A stretch of 64,000 nt of DNA from positions 124,001 through 188,000 of the forward strand of contig JASJZH010000006.1 of the NCBI GenBank assembly GCA_037178975.1, read 5' to 3'. The notes beneath the pieces are model-generated. The model had not been told where the DNA came from. It saw only the letters and a program-made list of their open reading frames with translations, and did no database searches. The translations under genes and the position numbers were made by a program. This DNA is from Oscheius tipulae. Its lineage: Eukaryota; Nematoda; Chromadorea; Rhabditida; Rhabditidae. Positions 36,434 to 48,912 of this stretch are shown here, piece by piece; position 1 is the stretch's first letter, and each line of letters opens with the position of its first letter.

Positions 36434-37074
36434 ATGAGATTCATAGTGGCTGTTTTCCTCGCCTTGGTAGCTGTCACCTTTGTCGCAGCCATTCCAACGT
36501 CGTATTCAAAAAATCAACTGAACAGCATTCTGAAACAGATTCAAATGAAGTGAGTTGACTTTAAACAATGACTGAAATACCATAGAGAAGCATTAGAAAA
36601 CTCTTTTTTCTGATCAGATAATTTTTTACTTGTTTCAAAGATTAAATTTTCATTGAATTTGAAATCAAGCGTAGACTTTTTTACCTCACGATTCAATTTT
36701 CTTCAATTTCACTACGTGAAATTTACGGTAATGAAGTTAGCCACCAAAAGTAGTGTTCTTTAGAATATTCCGATATTTGGTTTCCACAAAAGCTGCTTGT
36801 TTGTTTGACTAGGTGCTTACAATTATTGTAAAAGCCGAGATATCCGAAAACTGCGCATTTTTAGAGACTTAGAAAGTGCGGGAGAGAGCAACAATAAACA
36901 CTTAAGAGCCATTTAAATATTTTTTGTTATTTATGGCAATTGCCATTTATAGAAATGACACAGAAGAAATTTGAAAAGTTGTTACATTTCAGGAAGGATA
37001 ACACTGGTGACGATTGGTACGGTTACGATCAGGAACCAGCTCTTCTTTTGATTCAAGACCCATATCTCTATTAA
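36434..37074 (+). CDS. small secreted peptide precursor, 65 aa, unknown family
   Basis: Two exons, 36434-36549 and 36993-37074, join in phase through GTGAGT and ACATTTCAG. The product begins with a clean signal peptide (MRFIVAVFLALVAVTFVAA, cleavage likely after A19) followed by a 46-residue mature chain: SKNQLNSILKQIQMKK then an acidic/aromatic part with DDWYGYDQEP and a C-terminus DPYLY. It has no cysteines. The pair of lysines at 39-40 could be a processing site, which would release a C-terminal peptide of about 25 residues. There is no C-terminal glycine for amidation. An AATAAA lies about 35 bp past the stop. TATTTCAG two bases before the ATG suggests trans-splicing. I do not recognise the family. 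Confidence 0.7.
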
Positions 37075-38270
37075 GAGTTCGAAAATGTACCATCAAATAC
37101 TAGTCGGCGGAATAAAGGGATTGTTATTTCACCCCGTAACGGGAATGTATCTCCTGGTTACGTAAAAAAAGGGTTGACGGCGGTGTGAAAACCACTTGAA
37201 CACTCTCGTTTGTTTGTTGTCGGCTGCCCGGAGCCTATGCAAAAAGGCCAGAAAGTCAACCAGGCACCGTTTCTTATGCGTCCGGAGACGAGCAGAGACA
37301 ATGTCGGACGACTAGTCTTCAGGGTAAAGTGATTGTTTCAAGGAGCATAGAGTCCACTGGATTCTGCTCGTTCGGTCACGTCTTGCAGGTTCCTGGAACA
37401 GAAGAGTACAGGCGCTATGACGCAAATTCCTCCTTTTAGCTTTGAAGAAATATCCCAAATCAAAGGATCAAGCAAAATATCTATGGACTCTAGAAAAACC
37501 ACTTCTATTGCAAGCCTGATAGTAACAAATCACATATGATCATCCCAATGAAAGTTATTTTTGCAAGTGGAAGTAGCTTAGGAATGGTATACACCTTGTG
37601 AACGACATTGTAGTCATGAACTTGAATGTGCCATTTCATAAACCTAATTTCAGTTTTTTCATAGCCTCATTGTCAGATGAATACTGATAAATGTTCAGAA
37701 CCGAGGAAAACACTGATTTTCTTATGGCAGTCAAGTCTTCCAAGGAAAGTCAACAATCACTGCGTCGTTAAGCAATACGAGCTAAATCCTGAAGACTGAA
37801 CGAATGAAATCTAAAAAGAAAGTTTCACTTGGTTCTACTACCCCACTTATTTTCATTTTTCCATCTAAATATATAAGAACGACTTTGATGCATCAGACTT
37901 CAATTTAAATGATCTTACTGTGGAATTAGTGGCCAGAAAGGTTGGAACAGGGGCAACAGTAGTCTTGTCTAGACTGTCGATACTCAGAAGAATGGCTATT
38001 GTTCTAGAGCAGACGCAGTCATGACGCGTGTGACGTAGAAAAGGCCAAACATCCTCGCGCCGACGACTCTTTGTTCCCCTTGGCAGCTTTCTGCTTGCTC
38101 CCGAGGTGTTTCTTTTTGCACCTTGTCGCCACCAGTCTAATTACTCATCCTCATGTTGCATAGGCAAATAGGGCTGCCTCTGGGGGAACCCTGGACCGAG
38201 GAGCCGGTCCAAGCCCGCTGTGGGAGGCGGACACATACAAAAGCCATCGGTCGCGTCCGTTTCCGGAGGC
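37075..38270. other. intergenic spacer before the EB-module gene
   Basis: About 1.2 kb without coding signal. The short minus-strand frames at 38137-38344 overlap the first exon of the next gene in other frames and are shadows. AATAAA at about 37111 is a likely poly(A) signal for the upstream peptide gene. Confidence 0.45.
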
Positions 38271-40815
38271 ATGCACGTCGTTCTACTGCTTCTGCTAGCC
38301 ACTTCGGCTGGCGTTTTTGCCAAAGCAGCAGCACCCAGGGACAAAAGACAGTTACTTACAGGTTTATCTTGATCACTTTTAAACTTAATCCCAAATTAGT
38401 TCCACTATATAGTGCCTGCAACGATTTTGTCGCTTGTGCAGCTCCATCTGTCTGCCATTTAGGTATTTTCGTGCTGTTACAAACTTAGAACCAAGTTTAG
38501 GAAGATGTGCATGTGTACAGCCGTACGCAATCGTTGGAGCCGCTTGTACGATTTCAAAGTAAGTCAAAGTTTGATAGCTTTCTCAAGAATTCCTTTTCAG
38601 TTTTGCTGCTCAAGCAGTAGACCACCACGTCTACCAGCAAGCTATTTATACTCGACCAGGCACACTCTTTGTGAGTTTTCAAGAGTTTGATATCGTTTTT
38701 AAAATACATACTTCTAAGATACGGATAGTCTTTCAGAAGAAAGAGGTCAAGCAAATTGAACAGTTTTATGCTTTTCTAATCTAAGCACGATTTACTTTCC
38801 CATGGCTCAATCTGCTAAGAGTTGTTTCAACTAACAGCTTGTCAGACACTAGAACAAAACCTTAAGTTGTTGAACCAATTGGAGAAATGATGCATTCTAC
38901 CAAATGGTAGCTTTTGTTCAATGAGCTCTACTTACTTTAAACACGTCAGACACTTTCGACAATGAAAGAGTACTCAAATCTACTCTCAAGCTAGCTTTGG
39001 AAATGATTGTAAATATTGTCTTCTCTTCAGACAACTTCATTTTCAAGCAAAATGAAAACTTCAGCTTTGTGAGGAATGTTTTATTGTTATAGACAGCTTA
39101 GAATTGAAACTGACCATAAAAAAAGACCAAACAATTTAGGCTGATATGGCTGGTCGTCCTCTAGCCAGTTCAGCTTTGCAAATGCCACCACCGCCACCAC
39201 CTCAGGGTCCTCAAACTCCTCCACCACCACCTCCAATCTACAGACAAATTTACGCTGATATTCCTCCAGCCGTTCCGGTGATTTCCAGGCCACAACCAGT
39301 AGTCTACTATCCGCCCGTCATGGCTCCGACCAGAATTGCTGCCTATGACGGTACCTACATCCGGGAGTCGTGTCTGCCGCCTTGTGCCGGTAATTTTTGT
39401 TTTCTGTTCGGGTGTGAGCGAGCCCATTCGCGCCCGCTCCGCGCATATGTGTACCGTGTTTCCTATGTCTTCCAGCTGTTCCGGCCCCTATTCAACCGCC
39501 GCCATCGCCGCCATCGCCACCAACGAGACCAATTCCTCCACCGCCTCCTCCGCCGCTACCAGTTCCGATGGAGCCAACTCCATTCCCGATTCCGACGACA
39601 CCTGGACGGTCGGAGGATTCTTGCCCAGAGAAAAACCAATTTTCAGACAGTACGAGCCGGGACCAAACATTGGCTACCCCGGAGATTATTGCGAGATTCC
39701 GAGAACTGTCTGTGTCGGCGGAAGCATCTGCGTGAATAACGTCTGTATTTGCCGAAATGGAGAAGAAATCGTGGCTGGACAATGTGTTCGGATTGAAGTG
39801 ACTCAGCTTCCGGTCACAGTCACACCAACGACATCAACATCGACAACAACGACTACGGTAGGCAATATTTGATCGCTCGGGCCTTTGGTCACTTCTGTTT
39901 GCACTCTGAAAAACGATAGCATCAGGCATAGATGGATGTTTTTTAGTCTTCTTTAATAGTTCAACTTTGTCGTAAGACTTTGATGTTTAGAAATCGAAAT
40001 ACAATATATCTGACAACTAGGAACAATTTAGTGATCACTCAACCTATATTTCCTTAACAACCGGTATAACTTCAAAATTTTATGAAACAGTTGTTAAGTT
40101 TTAAACTTTAAAAGCAGCGCTGTTTAGCCTCAACCTACGACCACATCGACTACAACAACCACGACAACACCTGCTCCAACTACAACGACGACTACTACCA
40201 CAACCACGACAACCCCCACAACTACAACGAGTACCACTACAACCACGACCCCGGCTCCCACTACCACGGTAACCGAAACAACCACTAATCCCCCAACCAC
40301 CACCTCCACCACAACTACAACAGCATCCCCTCTTCCCACAACCCCGAGCACCACCATCACAATTCCAAGCACGACCACAACGAGCACGACAAGCACTACG
40401 ACTACTACTACTCCGGTATACTTAACCTTGGTGAGAGTTTTGGTGTAATCAGAGGGTCTAGGCACCGACCACGACTAGGATGACGACGACTCAACCTTTG
40501 GATACTTCAACATTCGTAATGTCGAACCCCCAGGATCCTAGCAGTACATACCGTACACCACCCTGCAATACATGCTGTTCCCCAGGAACAGTATTAACAA
40601 GAAATGGTTGTGTTCCCGGACAAATCATTCGCATCAATCTTGTGGTAAGCCAAAACAGCAAAATGGAAGAATCAGAGTTTTAGCCCAATATGGCTCCTGG
40701 ATCGTCATGCATCAACAGCGCTCAATGCACGAGAGGAGCCTATTGCTCGTCTGGCTCATGTCAATGTGCCAGAAGATACACGCCGCAGGGGTTGAAGTGC
40801 GTGCTGAGAAAATAA
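38271..40815 (+). CDS. secreted EB-module protein with proline-rich and threonine-rich (mucin-like) regions, 492 aa
   Basis: Ten exons join in phase: 38271-38361; 38400-38462; 38501-38558; 38601-38670; 39140-39389; 39476-39608; 39647-39857; 40128-40415; 40462-40644; 40684-40815. After a signal peptide (MHVVLLLLLATSAGVFA) come Cys-rich segments: CNDFVACAAPSVC in the second exon, RCACVQPY, GDYCEIPRTVCVGGSICVNN in the seventh exon, and CINSAQCTRGAYCSSGSCQC at the end, the spacing of nematode EB modules. Exons 5 and 6 are proline-rich (PPPPPP runs). Exon 8 encodes about 96 residues dominated by Thr with Pro and Ser, likely heavily O-glycosylated. Expected outside the cell, for example in cuticle, pharynx lining or a surface coat; the family's exact role is unknown. 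The sixth intron (38 bp) is needed to reach the EB frame. Confidence 0.85.
40128..40415 (+). repeat. threonine-codon (ACN) low-complexity tract
   Basis: Exon 8 of the EB-module gene is built from imperfect ACN, ACC-ACG and CCN triplets encoding long Thr runs interrupted by PAP, NPP and SPLP. The pattern creates artificial valine/glycine-rich frames on the minus strand. Triplet tracts of this kind change length easily, so this region may be polymorphic. Confidence 0.8.
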
Positions 40816-43020
40816 GCTTATTCTATTCTGTATGATGGTATTGAAACAGTATTATCTGTATATATTACGAAGTTGTCATAATAAATTTTTGAATTAAATG
40901 CGTTTATATTATTTGATCTATCTATTTTAAATTGTCCTCGCGTCTCTGTCTGTGTGTGTGTGTGTCTGTCTGAAGCCAATATTGCCAATTAGTGTGCACT
41001 ATTTTGTGCGCACACTAATTGTTTGCAAGTCAAGCCGAATCGAGTCAGTTTGGGAGATAGCTTCGTTGGGAGGACGTTGCTCCTGTCACGGTACCTCGAT
41101 TAGATTGAATGCGGACAGGTTGAAGTGGGAGGAAAGGGACAGTTGGACAGAAGAAAGTAGAAATCGAGCAGTTTTGGAAGAATCGGATTATTACTGGCAT
41201 TGAGCCCTAAGGGGCGTTAACATTACTTGGACAGGGAGTTGGGTCGAGGAATGGGAAATGGGTTCAAAGGGTGAAAGGGAAGTGGGCTTGAGGGATAGAA
41301 AGTGGGGTCAAAGAGTGGGAAGTGGGTTTCACTGATTAGAGATGGTCATTAGCAATCGTTTTTGCTGGGCAAAGGGCAAGGTAGATATGCCTCAAGGGGC
41401 CCAACAAGTTAGGCTACCGCCCCGAAGGGGCGGCAGCTTAGCTTGTACTATCTAAAGCGCGATGGTTTCTGTGGCGGACTTTGTTTGAATGTTTGTTTGC
41501 TTTTTTGTCAGAGGCCACAAAACAGAAGCAAAACAAAAAGCTGTAAATTGTTGTTGTAAATTGATGCCAACTAATTGAGTTGGACAAGAACTCAGAAAAG
41601 GGACTATCAATTCTGTTGCTAACGACGACAGACTGTAGAAAGAGGGAAGAAAACGGTCCAAACAGAGAAACAGAGGGAGAAAGAGACAGAGAGGAAGATA
41701 GACAGATATTCTCCTTTGACAAACTACTTATAATCTTGAAGGGCTTTTGAACTTCAACTACTTTTAACCACGCACTCTTTCCCTAACTCAAGAAACGGTG
41801 TTTACATAAAATGAACGAATAAATTACCAGTAGTGGCGTGATCAGATGGCGGTGCCGGCTGGTCTGTCTCTATGTTTCACATTTTTCCATTTTATCATAA
41901 AGACCACCACCCCGTCACCCTAACAGTATGATTAATCCTTCAGACTTAAGATAATACCCCTGGGTGGGCTGTCTACTTTACGGCCCAATGCACCCTCTTC
42001 AATGGCCGAGAGAACAGACAAATCCATAACGGGACGGCATGGGAGATTGCGCTCAGGGCCGAATTTGCGGCATGGCTTCCGTTTGTTTTCAAGACAGCTG
42101 CCCATAACTTCTTCACTCCTTTTTCCACCCCCACGGCTCTTCCAGCGTTCCAGCATCGGAGTTGACATTCCCTGAGAGACTAAGGCTAGACGTTCACTAC
42201 CTAATTGCAAAGTGTTGCGACTAATTGATCTCGACGAACGTTTTCGAAGAGTTTTCTCACTCTTTCTCAATGCTTCTATCCAGTTAAGCCACTTGAGGTA
42301 ATTTCAATAAGATCTGTTGCGCTGAAGGAAGATCCACCCCAGGAACAACAGATCACACAAATTTGGCCTATATAACAATTTATTTGGAAGAAGTCACAGT
42401 CAAGAGGTCTGCGGGGTGTTCCTTTGGTACATTATCTGGAAAAAAATTCATTATTCTAAAAACAAACCAACTTATCGCTTGAAGAGTTTGACAGCTTCGT
42501 TAACAAATTCGAGAGGCCCTTTTTATACGCAAAAAAGGAGAGCGAGGCTGTTTTTTTACTTCATTCTGCTTTGATAACGAAACGTTCACATCGTTTCATG
42601 AGAATAGTGAAACGGGCTCATCGTCATTTTGTCCTAGGATATGGGCTCTAATAAAACACTTGTAAGAGAAATAAAGTACATTAAACTAGACAAAAGATAG
42701 GTAAAGTGCAGAAGACGCACACTTCTCAATTAAAATAAAAAGTAAATTAGTTTCTTGAGTATTTAAATGTATTTCAACTTGATTCTATTGAAAAACCTAT
42801 ATTCAAGTTGTCTGTACTCCCTCCCCTCGCTGTTCCTTAAGCCCATGTCAACTTGGCCGCTCTTTTAAAGACAAATGCATCCGCCTCGTCCCTTCGGTCT
42901 CTACGACTCGTTTACCCAAATCAGCCCCGAGAGCTGGGCGTCTCCCTCTATTAATACCGGAAGCGGGCGGTTAACTTATTTGACAATCGGGCTCTCTTCA
43001 CGCCTAATTTTTCAGGCGCC
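40816..43020. other. 2.2 kb intergenic region with simple repeats
   Basis: No exon is supported. A GT run lies at about 40950-40975. A G-rich stretch of imperfect GGGAAGTGGG/TCAAAG units covers about 41225-41330. A small GC-rich hairpin is at 41417-41433. AATAAA at about 40880 could serve the EB-module gene. The region ends in TTTTTCAG five bases before the receptor ATG, a probable trans-splice acceptor. Confidence 0.5.
41417..41433. repeat. GC-rich perfect hairpin
   Basis: CCGCCCC-GAA-GGGGCGG: a seven-base perfect stem with a three-base loop, standing out in an AT-rich intergenic region. The flanks GCT and AGC can extend the stem past one mismatch. No function can be inferred; it is not in a transcribed context I can identify. 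Confidence 0.6.
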
Positions 43021-45926
43021 ATGTATATACTGCTACTACTACTTCTACCTCCTGTGAGAGCTCAGTTGAAGAGGTCAGCGAAAGATCTGGAAAGTCAATT
43101 GTATGAAGATCTCCTGTTCGATTACAATAAGATTCCGCGGCCTGTCAAAAACAGCTCCGATGTCATGACAGTCGATGTCGGAGCCTCGCTGATAAGAATA
43201 ATCGATGTGGTAACAAACTAGACTCCTAATGACGACAAAATTTGTATCAGGACGAGAAAAACCAAGTGCTGACAACAAACCTTTGGCTTGAAATGAAATG
43301 GACAGACGCCAAGCTGGTATGGAATCCGGACAAATATGGAGGGCTGCAGACAATTCATATTCCTAGCGACCTGATATGGACTCCAGATTTGGTGCTTTAC
43401 AACAAGTAAGCTTTGAAAAATTGCATATAGAAAGGGGTTTAGTGCCGCTGGCGATCCAGATATTACTATTCTGACTGACGCCTTGGTTACCTACGAGGGA
43501 CAGGTTTACTGGCAGCCTCCGGCAATCTACAAGTCTTTTTGTCCGGTAGGTCTTTTGTAAAAGTTTCGGTTAGGTGAGCGGGGTTTGGTTTCACTACTCT
43601 GAGAAGTTGAAGACATGCTATACTCTCACCAGAACTGAATTAATTTTTCTCTCCGCACTACAGTATAAAGTTCACAGATGTCTTTGAAACATCGACCTCC
43701 GGATTTGTAATCTCCCTCAGTGGAGCTGAGAGGGTTTTCAAAATTACGGGGTAGTGTATATGGGTCCAATCAGGGCCCAGGTTTATCTTATAAGGTTTAC
43801 TGAGACTAGCATACAGTGAATTTTCTTCCGGATTGTTCCGAAGTTGCTTGGGCAGAAAGATTCTTCAGATCGATGTTACCTGGTTCCCATATGATTCCCA
43901 ATTTTGTGTCATGAAGTTTGGCACTTGGACTTATACTGGTAGATACGTAGATCTGCGTCAGCTACCGAAAGAAGACATCACATTAGTGGAAAAAGACGGT
44001 GCAGAGGTGGAATACATGAAGATTGGCATGGATCTCAGCTTTTTTTACAGGTTTTTCTTAAAGTTTTCCCATTGAGAAAGTTCTAAGATCCGCTGAATGG
44101 GATCTATTGTCACTGACTTCCGAACGTCATTCGGTTCTCTACGCATCCTGCTGTGGCCCAGAGAAATATGTCGACATTACGTACTATTTTGGATTAAGGT
44201 AGCAGTTTCGGTTCTTCTTTCAAAAGTTTACCTCTTTCAGAAGAAAAACACTTTTCTTTACATGTAATCTCATCATTCCATGTTTTTTAATCTCAATCCT
44301 GACCACCTTCGTCTTCTACCTCTCGGACCACAAAATCACCTTTTCCATCAGTATTTTGGTGACATTGACTGTGTTTTTCTTGGTAAGTCACACGGTCATG
44401 CAGTCAAAAAGGTACTCAGGTCCTCATTGACTTGATGCCACCGACATCACTCGTTATTCCCATGTTCGGAAGATACTTGATCACGACTATGATTCTTGTC
44501 GCATTATCGACAGTTGTTTCGGTAGTTACTGTGAACTTTCGCTTCCGATCTGGATCCGCTCACAAGATGTCACCATGGATACGAGTGGTCTTTTTGGAGT
44601 TTCTACCAAAGTGGGTTGTCAACTCGAAAGTTTTTCAGTGGAGAAGGGTTTGCTTAAATGGCCATGTTTTTTTGAAAAATCTCTAAAAAAAAATTGGCCC
44701 TTGACAGTGGCTTTGAAGTTTTTGCGATACCTCTCAATTTGCAAAAAAATGCTGAACAAACCGATTTCTCAAGGTTTTCCGTTAGCTGTGTGAATGAGAA
44801 TCATAAAACTGTCGCTGAGACTCGCTTGATGAACAGACCGCATCTCTGAGATACGAAAAACGCATTAGATCCCAGAATAGTTTTATGGAAAAACACTGTT
44901 TCACCTACGTTATGAGCCGTCCTTGACGGTTTCGCCGCCTTAAACATATTGACAGGAATCAAATCCAGGTTGTCCAGATTGATAGCTTAGCGGGCTACTC
45001 TCCAACGTATAGCGTGTGCCTGCTCTGTTATCCTCCCAGCAGTCACTGTACGTATAGAGAGACAGACGGACATTAGAACATGAGAGATAAGCCTGTCCGA
45101 TCGCTTTATCTGCGGAAACTAATGCAAGTCTTTACTAAAAAAATTCAGGATTCTCATGATGAAGCGACCAGAGAAGAAGCCAGCCAAAAATCCTGGACCA
45201 AGTCTGGTTAATCCTGCATCTCTTGTCGGGAAGGCTTACAAAAACGATGCAAAGGTATTTGCCGCTGTTTTTTTATTGGGAACAACAACTTTAGGCTGCC
45301 TACAGTGCTATGAAACCATCCACTTCGCGGCTAAATCTTCCAATTTACAACGACATGGCGGAAAAGACGACGAATTCAACTAAACTTAATAATTCTTTTC
45401 ACACAAAGAGTACAGAAAGTGATTCTGGTCCTGAAGCGGTACTTTTTCTGCTTAATCTTATATTACAGTTTAGTCATCGAAGCCGTTCCTAGCCCCGTGT
45501 AAACATCAAACACAGACACTGGCTCCGACTGTGGCTTTTAGAAAGACGAAAAAGGAAAAGGTTGGTTGTTTTCAATTAAAAGTCTACCAGCTTATAGCCG
45601 AACAAAAAGTTTGACGACGTGATTTTTGTCAATTTACTTCAACAAGTCCGCTTCATTGCAGAACACTTTCAGCATAATGAAAAGGAGAGCGAAGTAACAT
45701 TTTCCTAGATTCAAAAAACTTTTTAAAGATCTCTGACGACTGGACTTTTGTGGCAATGGTTCTGGATAGACTCTTTTTAATCATTTTCTCGGTACTGAAC
45801 GTCGGAACGATGTTCATTATTCTGGAAGCTCCATCGCTGACGGATCCATTCGAGCCGATGAACATAACCCATCCAAGCAAGCCGCTTGGACAAGCAAACT
45901 TGTACAATAGTTATAGCAAAAAGTGA
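43021..45926 (+). CDS. nicotinic acetylcholine receptor alpha-type subunit, 567 aa
   Basis: Ligand-gated cation channel subunit of nerve or muscle membrane. Twelve exons join in phase: 43021-43209; 43251-43405; 43443-43545; 43869-44050; 44088-44198; 44241-44382; 44420-44610; 45149-45254; 45295-45438; 45474-45560; 45598-45693; 45729-45926. A signal peptide ([15 protein letters not shown]) leads the binding domain with [10 protein letters not shown]. The Cys-loop has 13 residues between Cys148 and Cys162 ([13 protein letters not shown]). The vicinal pair Cys231-Cys232 (YASCCG) marks an alpha-type subunit. M1-M3 span about 250-331, a cytoplasmic loop follows, and M4 lies at about 510-535. M3 flanks ([26 protein letters not shown]) fit the nematode UNC-38/UNC-63/ACR-12 kind. 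The residue before Lys at the M2 start is His instead of the usual Glu. TTTTTCAG just before the ATG suggests trans-splicing. Exact orthology is not resolved. Confidence 0.93.
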
Positions 45927-48912
45927 AAGAGTTCCAAATACTGGGTTGAATAAAGTGCTCAAGTTTTACTGCGTTTGGAACAAAACTTTCAATTATAGAG
46001 AGGATCACAAAGACTTGAGAAGTCTTATTGGAGTAGTGGTATGTTGCGTGTACAAGCTTCTGATAATATCTTTAACAAGGTGGCAGCCTTCACATTCTAT
46101 GCTCTTTTCAAATAACAGTGGAGCATGCTTACATCAAATGCTGATATGATGCAACTTCGAAAGGCAGAGAAACCGCATAAAATAACTCAAATTTTTTGTA
46201 ACAGAGGTTGCAAATTGACATGTATACCGAAATAGTTCTATAAATGTGGGTCTTGAAAAAAAAAAGCTGGAGCGGAACGTTTTTTGACAGCATAAAAGCC
46301 TAGTCCGATTCAGTAGACTGTTCTCATTAGAATTTCGAAGATGGTGAAAAAGATACTCTTAACTTGAGAATTACGAAGTCTAAATATAATCTGCTGGCGA
46401 ATAAACTTCTTTTTGTCTCTTCCTAGCAATTAGATCCTTATTCTGCAGCAGACGAAAAAAACGCCTCCAGGAAGTTCCCACAACCCCCTCCCTATTACAT
46501 TTTTCATTAATACAATTGTTCTCGTGTCCCGGGTTACAAATGTTTGATCAATAGCTTTATGATACGAGTAGGAGGATGAGAGGTCCTTGTATCAATCCTC
46601 TCCCACCGACGAAAATTCGGTGGGTATACACGCCGCAGGAATTAATGTCATACCTCTACTCTAGCAGCTAATGCAGTGGGTCGGCAATTATTGTGTGTGG
46701 TGGCGCATCCTCGTCTCTCACCCTCGACAATATGGTATTCTAAATGGGCAAGTCCGCTAAGTGCACTCTACAATCTGGTTCAAGCTCTGTCTCTGTTTTT
46801 CCTCTCAAAAACCTTTGCTTTAAAATAACACGCTTACCTCATGTTGTCTAAATAATTAATACACCCTCGTTCTTGGTCACAAAGTTTTTTCCAGCGGGAA
46901 AGAGTGTCCCATTTCGGGTTTCACGTCCTCTCTCTCTCTCTTTCTTTTCTTTCTCAGCGTTGAGCCGTGTTCATCTCGCGGACAACTGGAAGAAGTCCTA
47001 ATTGACTAGATTAGTTCGGAACGCGGGACTCTTTTATCAAGGACGGCCGTTCCCCTGAGGAACTTGAAACTTTCTTTTAGAAAATTACTTGTGCGCAAGG
47101 TTAAAAAAGACCCAAAGAACAATGCGTTGGGAAAGATGTTTCCTTTTTTTTACCCCTTCCTCCTAGCAGCACCCTCTTCAAGGCGCCGACACCTAACGAT
47201 CTCATTGGCAGCCTTTATGTCTCGGATTTTCGCATGTTGCGTTTAATACCCAGGGGGAGGAACCCTTTCTTTCCGGAAGACGGCACTTTTTGAGTCAAAA
47301 GGTTGACATTTATTCATGATTCCAAGGCTTAGAAACTATTCAAATGGTTAAAGCGATCTATCGAACTTCGACAGAAAATTATCCTTGTCCTTCAATTTCT
47401 TTTTATACTGGCTGGTTGTTTCCCAGCTAATTTTGGTCTCCATGTAGAAACGCAGCCTTAGTTGACTTCCCATAGTAACGTTTGGTCGTAAGTTTTTTGT
47501 TAAGCCTTCTTGTAGCGCTCGCTACGTTTTCTTGCCTGCTTTTGTTCAATTTTTAGCTTTGCTATTTTTTTGATGATCCAAGCTAAGGACAGATACGTTC
47601 TGCAGCTTCAGCCGACCTTTGCAAATGGTGTGTGATCCTCTCTAGTATCTAAATGCATTCAAATGTTGACAGTTATACCTGTATTTCCAGCAGTCATACA
47701 ACACTTTTGTCAGAACCGTCTTAACAGAATCAAGGAGTAGTTCGCTCAGAACTCTGACATAGACTGAAATGCATGAAAACCTATTGCGATAAGTATGACT
47801 TTCGGCTGTAGTTCTGAGTGAAATTACAGTGGATAAGGCATTGTTTACCCGACTACAACGTGAGCTTAATCATAGCTATCGAAAGGCACACGCCATTCAC
47901 TCTTCAAAATGTTCACCTGTCTTCAGACAAACCTTGGCAGATCAAAATAAATCAAGAGACGGAACAAAATCTTTGATTTGCGGTCCCTCTTTTTTATTAT
48001 CTGAACGCGATCGCCGAAAAGAGGCGAGGCGTACACAGTCTTTTCCCTTCCTTTTTCACAAATTCACCCTCGTTGTTTTGTTGCGAAAGAACCGACTGCC
48101 ATCGGTCTTATCACCCTGTTTGCATATCGTCAAAGGCCATTCACTCTTTCCCTCTCTTCTTTTCCTTCATTCCATTTTTGGCAGAAGTAATGTTGCGCGA
48201 CTCGTGACAAAATCCATTATTATGGTAATTTTTGCGCGTATCGCGTGCCTCTTTTTCTCTCTCGCCTCGACTCCGAAATCCGCTTACCTCCCTATTCATT
48301 TTAGCTCAGGACACCCTTTTTGCTGGTAGCAGAGAGCTCTACCTCCGTGCGTGTGTGCAATAATCGAATTTTGTTAGGATAATTGCGTTCGTTTTAGGGA
48401 TGAGGAGATTCGTTGTACTTTTCCTCAGCAATTTGAAAGAACTACATCAAAATTATAGCCTCTTTTATTCTTGTGAAAGGAGAGAGGAAATAGATACTAT
48501 AAATCTTGGTTCGGCAAATATTGAGTTTGTGATTATATATCCGACTGTTTGAAAAACAGTTGGTCAAATTAAATGTATACATTTAATGTGGCTAAATTTT
48601 GACGGGTCAGTCGAGGAATGAGTTTGACTAGCTAAAAGAACAGAGGGACGGAACAGGGAGAAGGATTGTAGTATCAAAAGCTGGTCGAGAAAAAAAAGAG
48701 CTGGATAAGAAAAATTTTTGACAAGACTTTCCATTCCTTATACGTTTTTGGTCGCTCTCCCGTCTTTCCCCTCTTTTCCGCTATCTCTGTTTATTTTCAT
48801 CCCACCTCTTTTTTCTACAATTCCCCCTCTTTCTTATCAGAGCATCCTGATCGATTCGGATCACTCTTTTTGACAGTCTACACTAGTTTCAGGAGCCTTA
48901 TGGTCTAATTCC
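45927..48912. other. 3 kb region without supported genes
   Basis: No exon chain. CT-rich tracts lie at about 46930-46955 and pyrimidine-rich DNA extends over 48000-48330 and 48740-48840. The 166-aa open frame at 47829-48329 has no signal, motif or splice partners and sits in pyrimidine-rich DNA that favours chance open frames. The region should hold the promoter of the Cys-rich membrane protein gene. Confidence 0.45.

Noticed and set aside
39146-39872. Two long plus-strand frames (197 and 178 codons) across exons 5-7 of the EB-module gene
   Set aside because: They read through two introns; splicing with GTAATT/TCCAG and GTCGGA/TTTCAG borders gives the continuous proline-rich to EB-module frame instead.
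40130-40465. Minus-strand frame encoding a Val/Gly-only protein
   Set aside because: It is the reverse complement of the Thr-codon tract in the EB-module gene; composition alone explains it.
47829-48329. 166-codon plus-strand frame
   Set aside because: Lies in pyrimidine-rich DNA where stops are depleted; no signal, domain or splice context.
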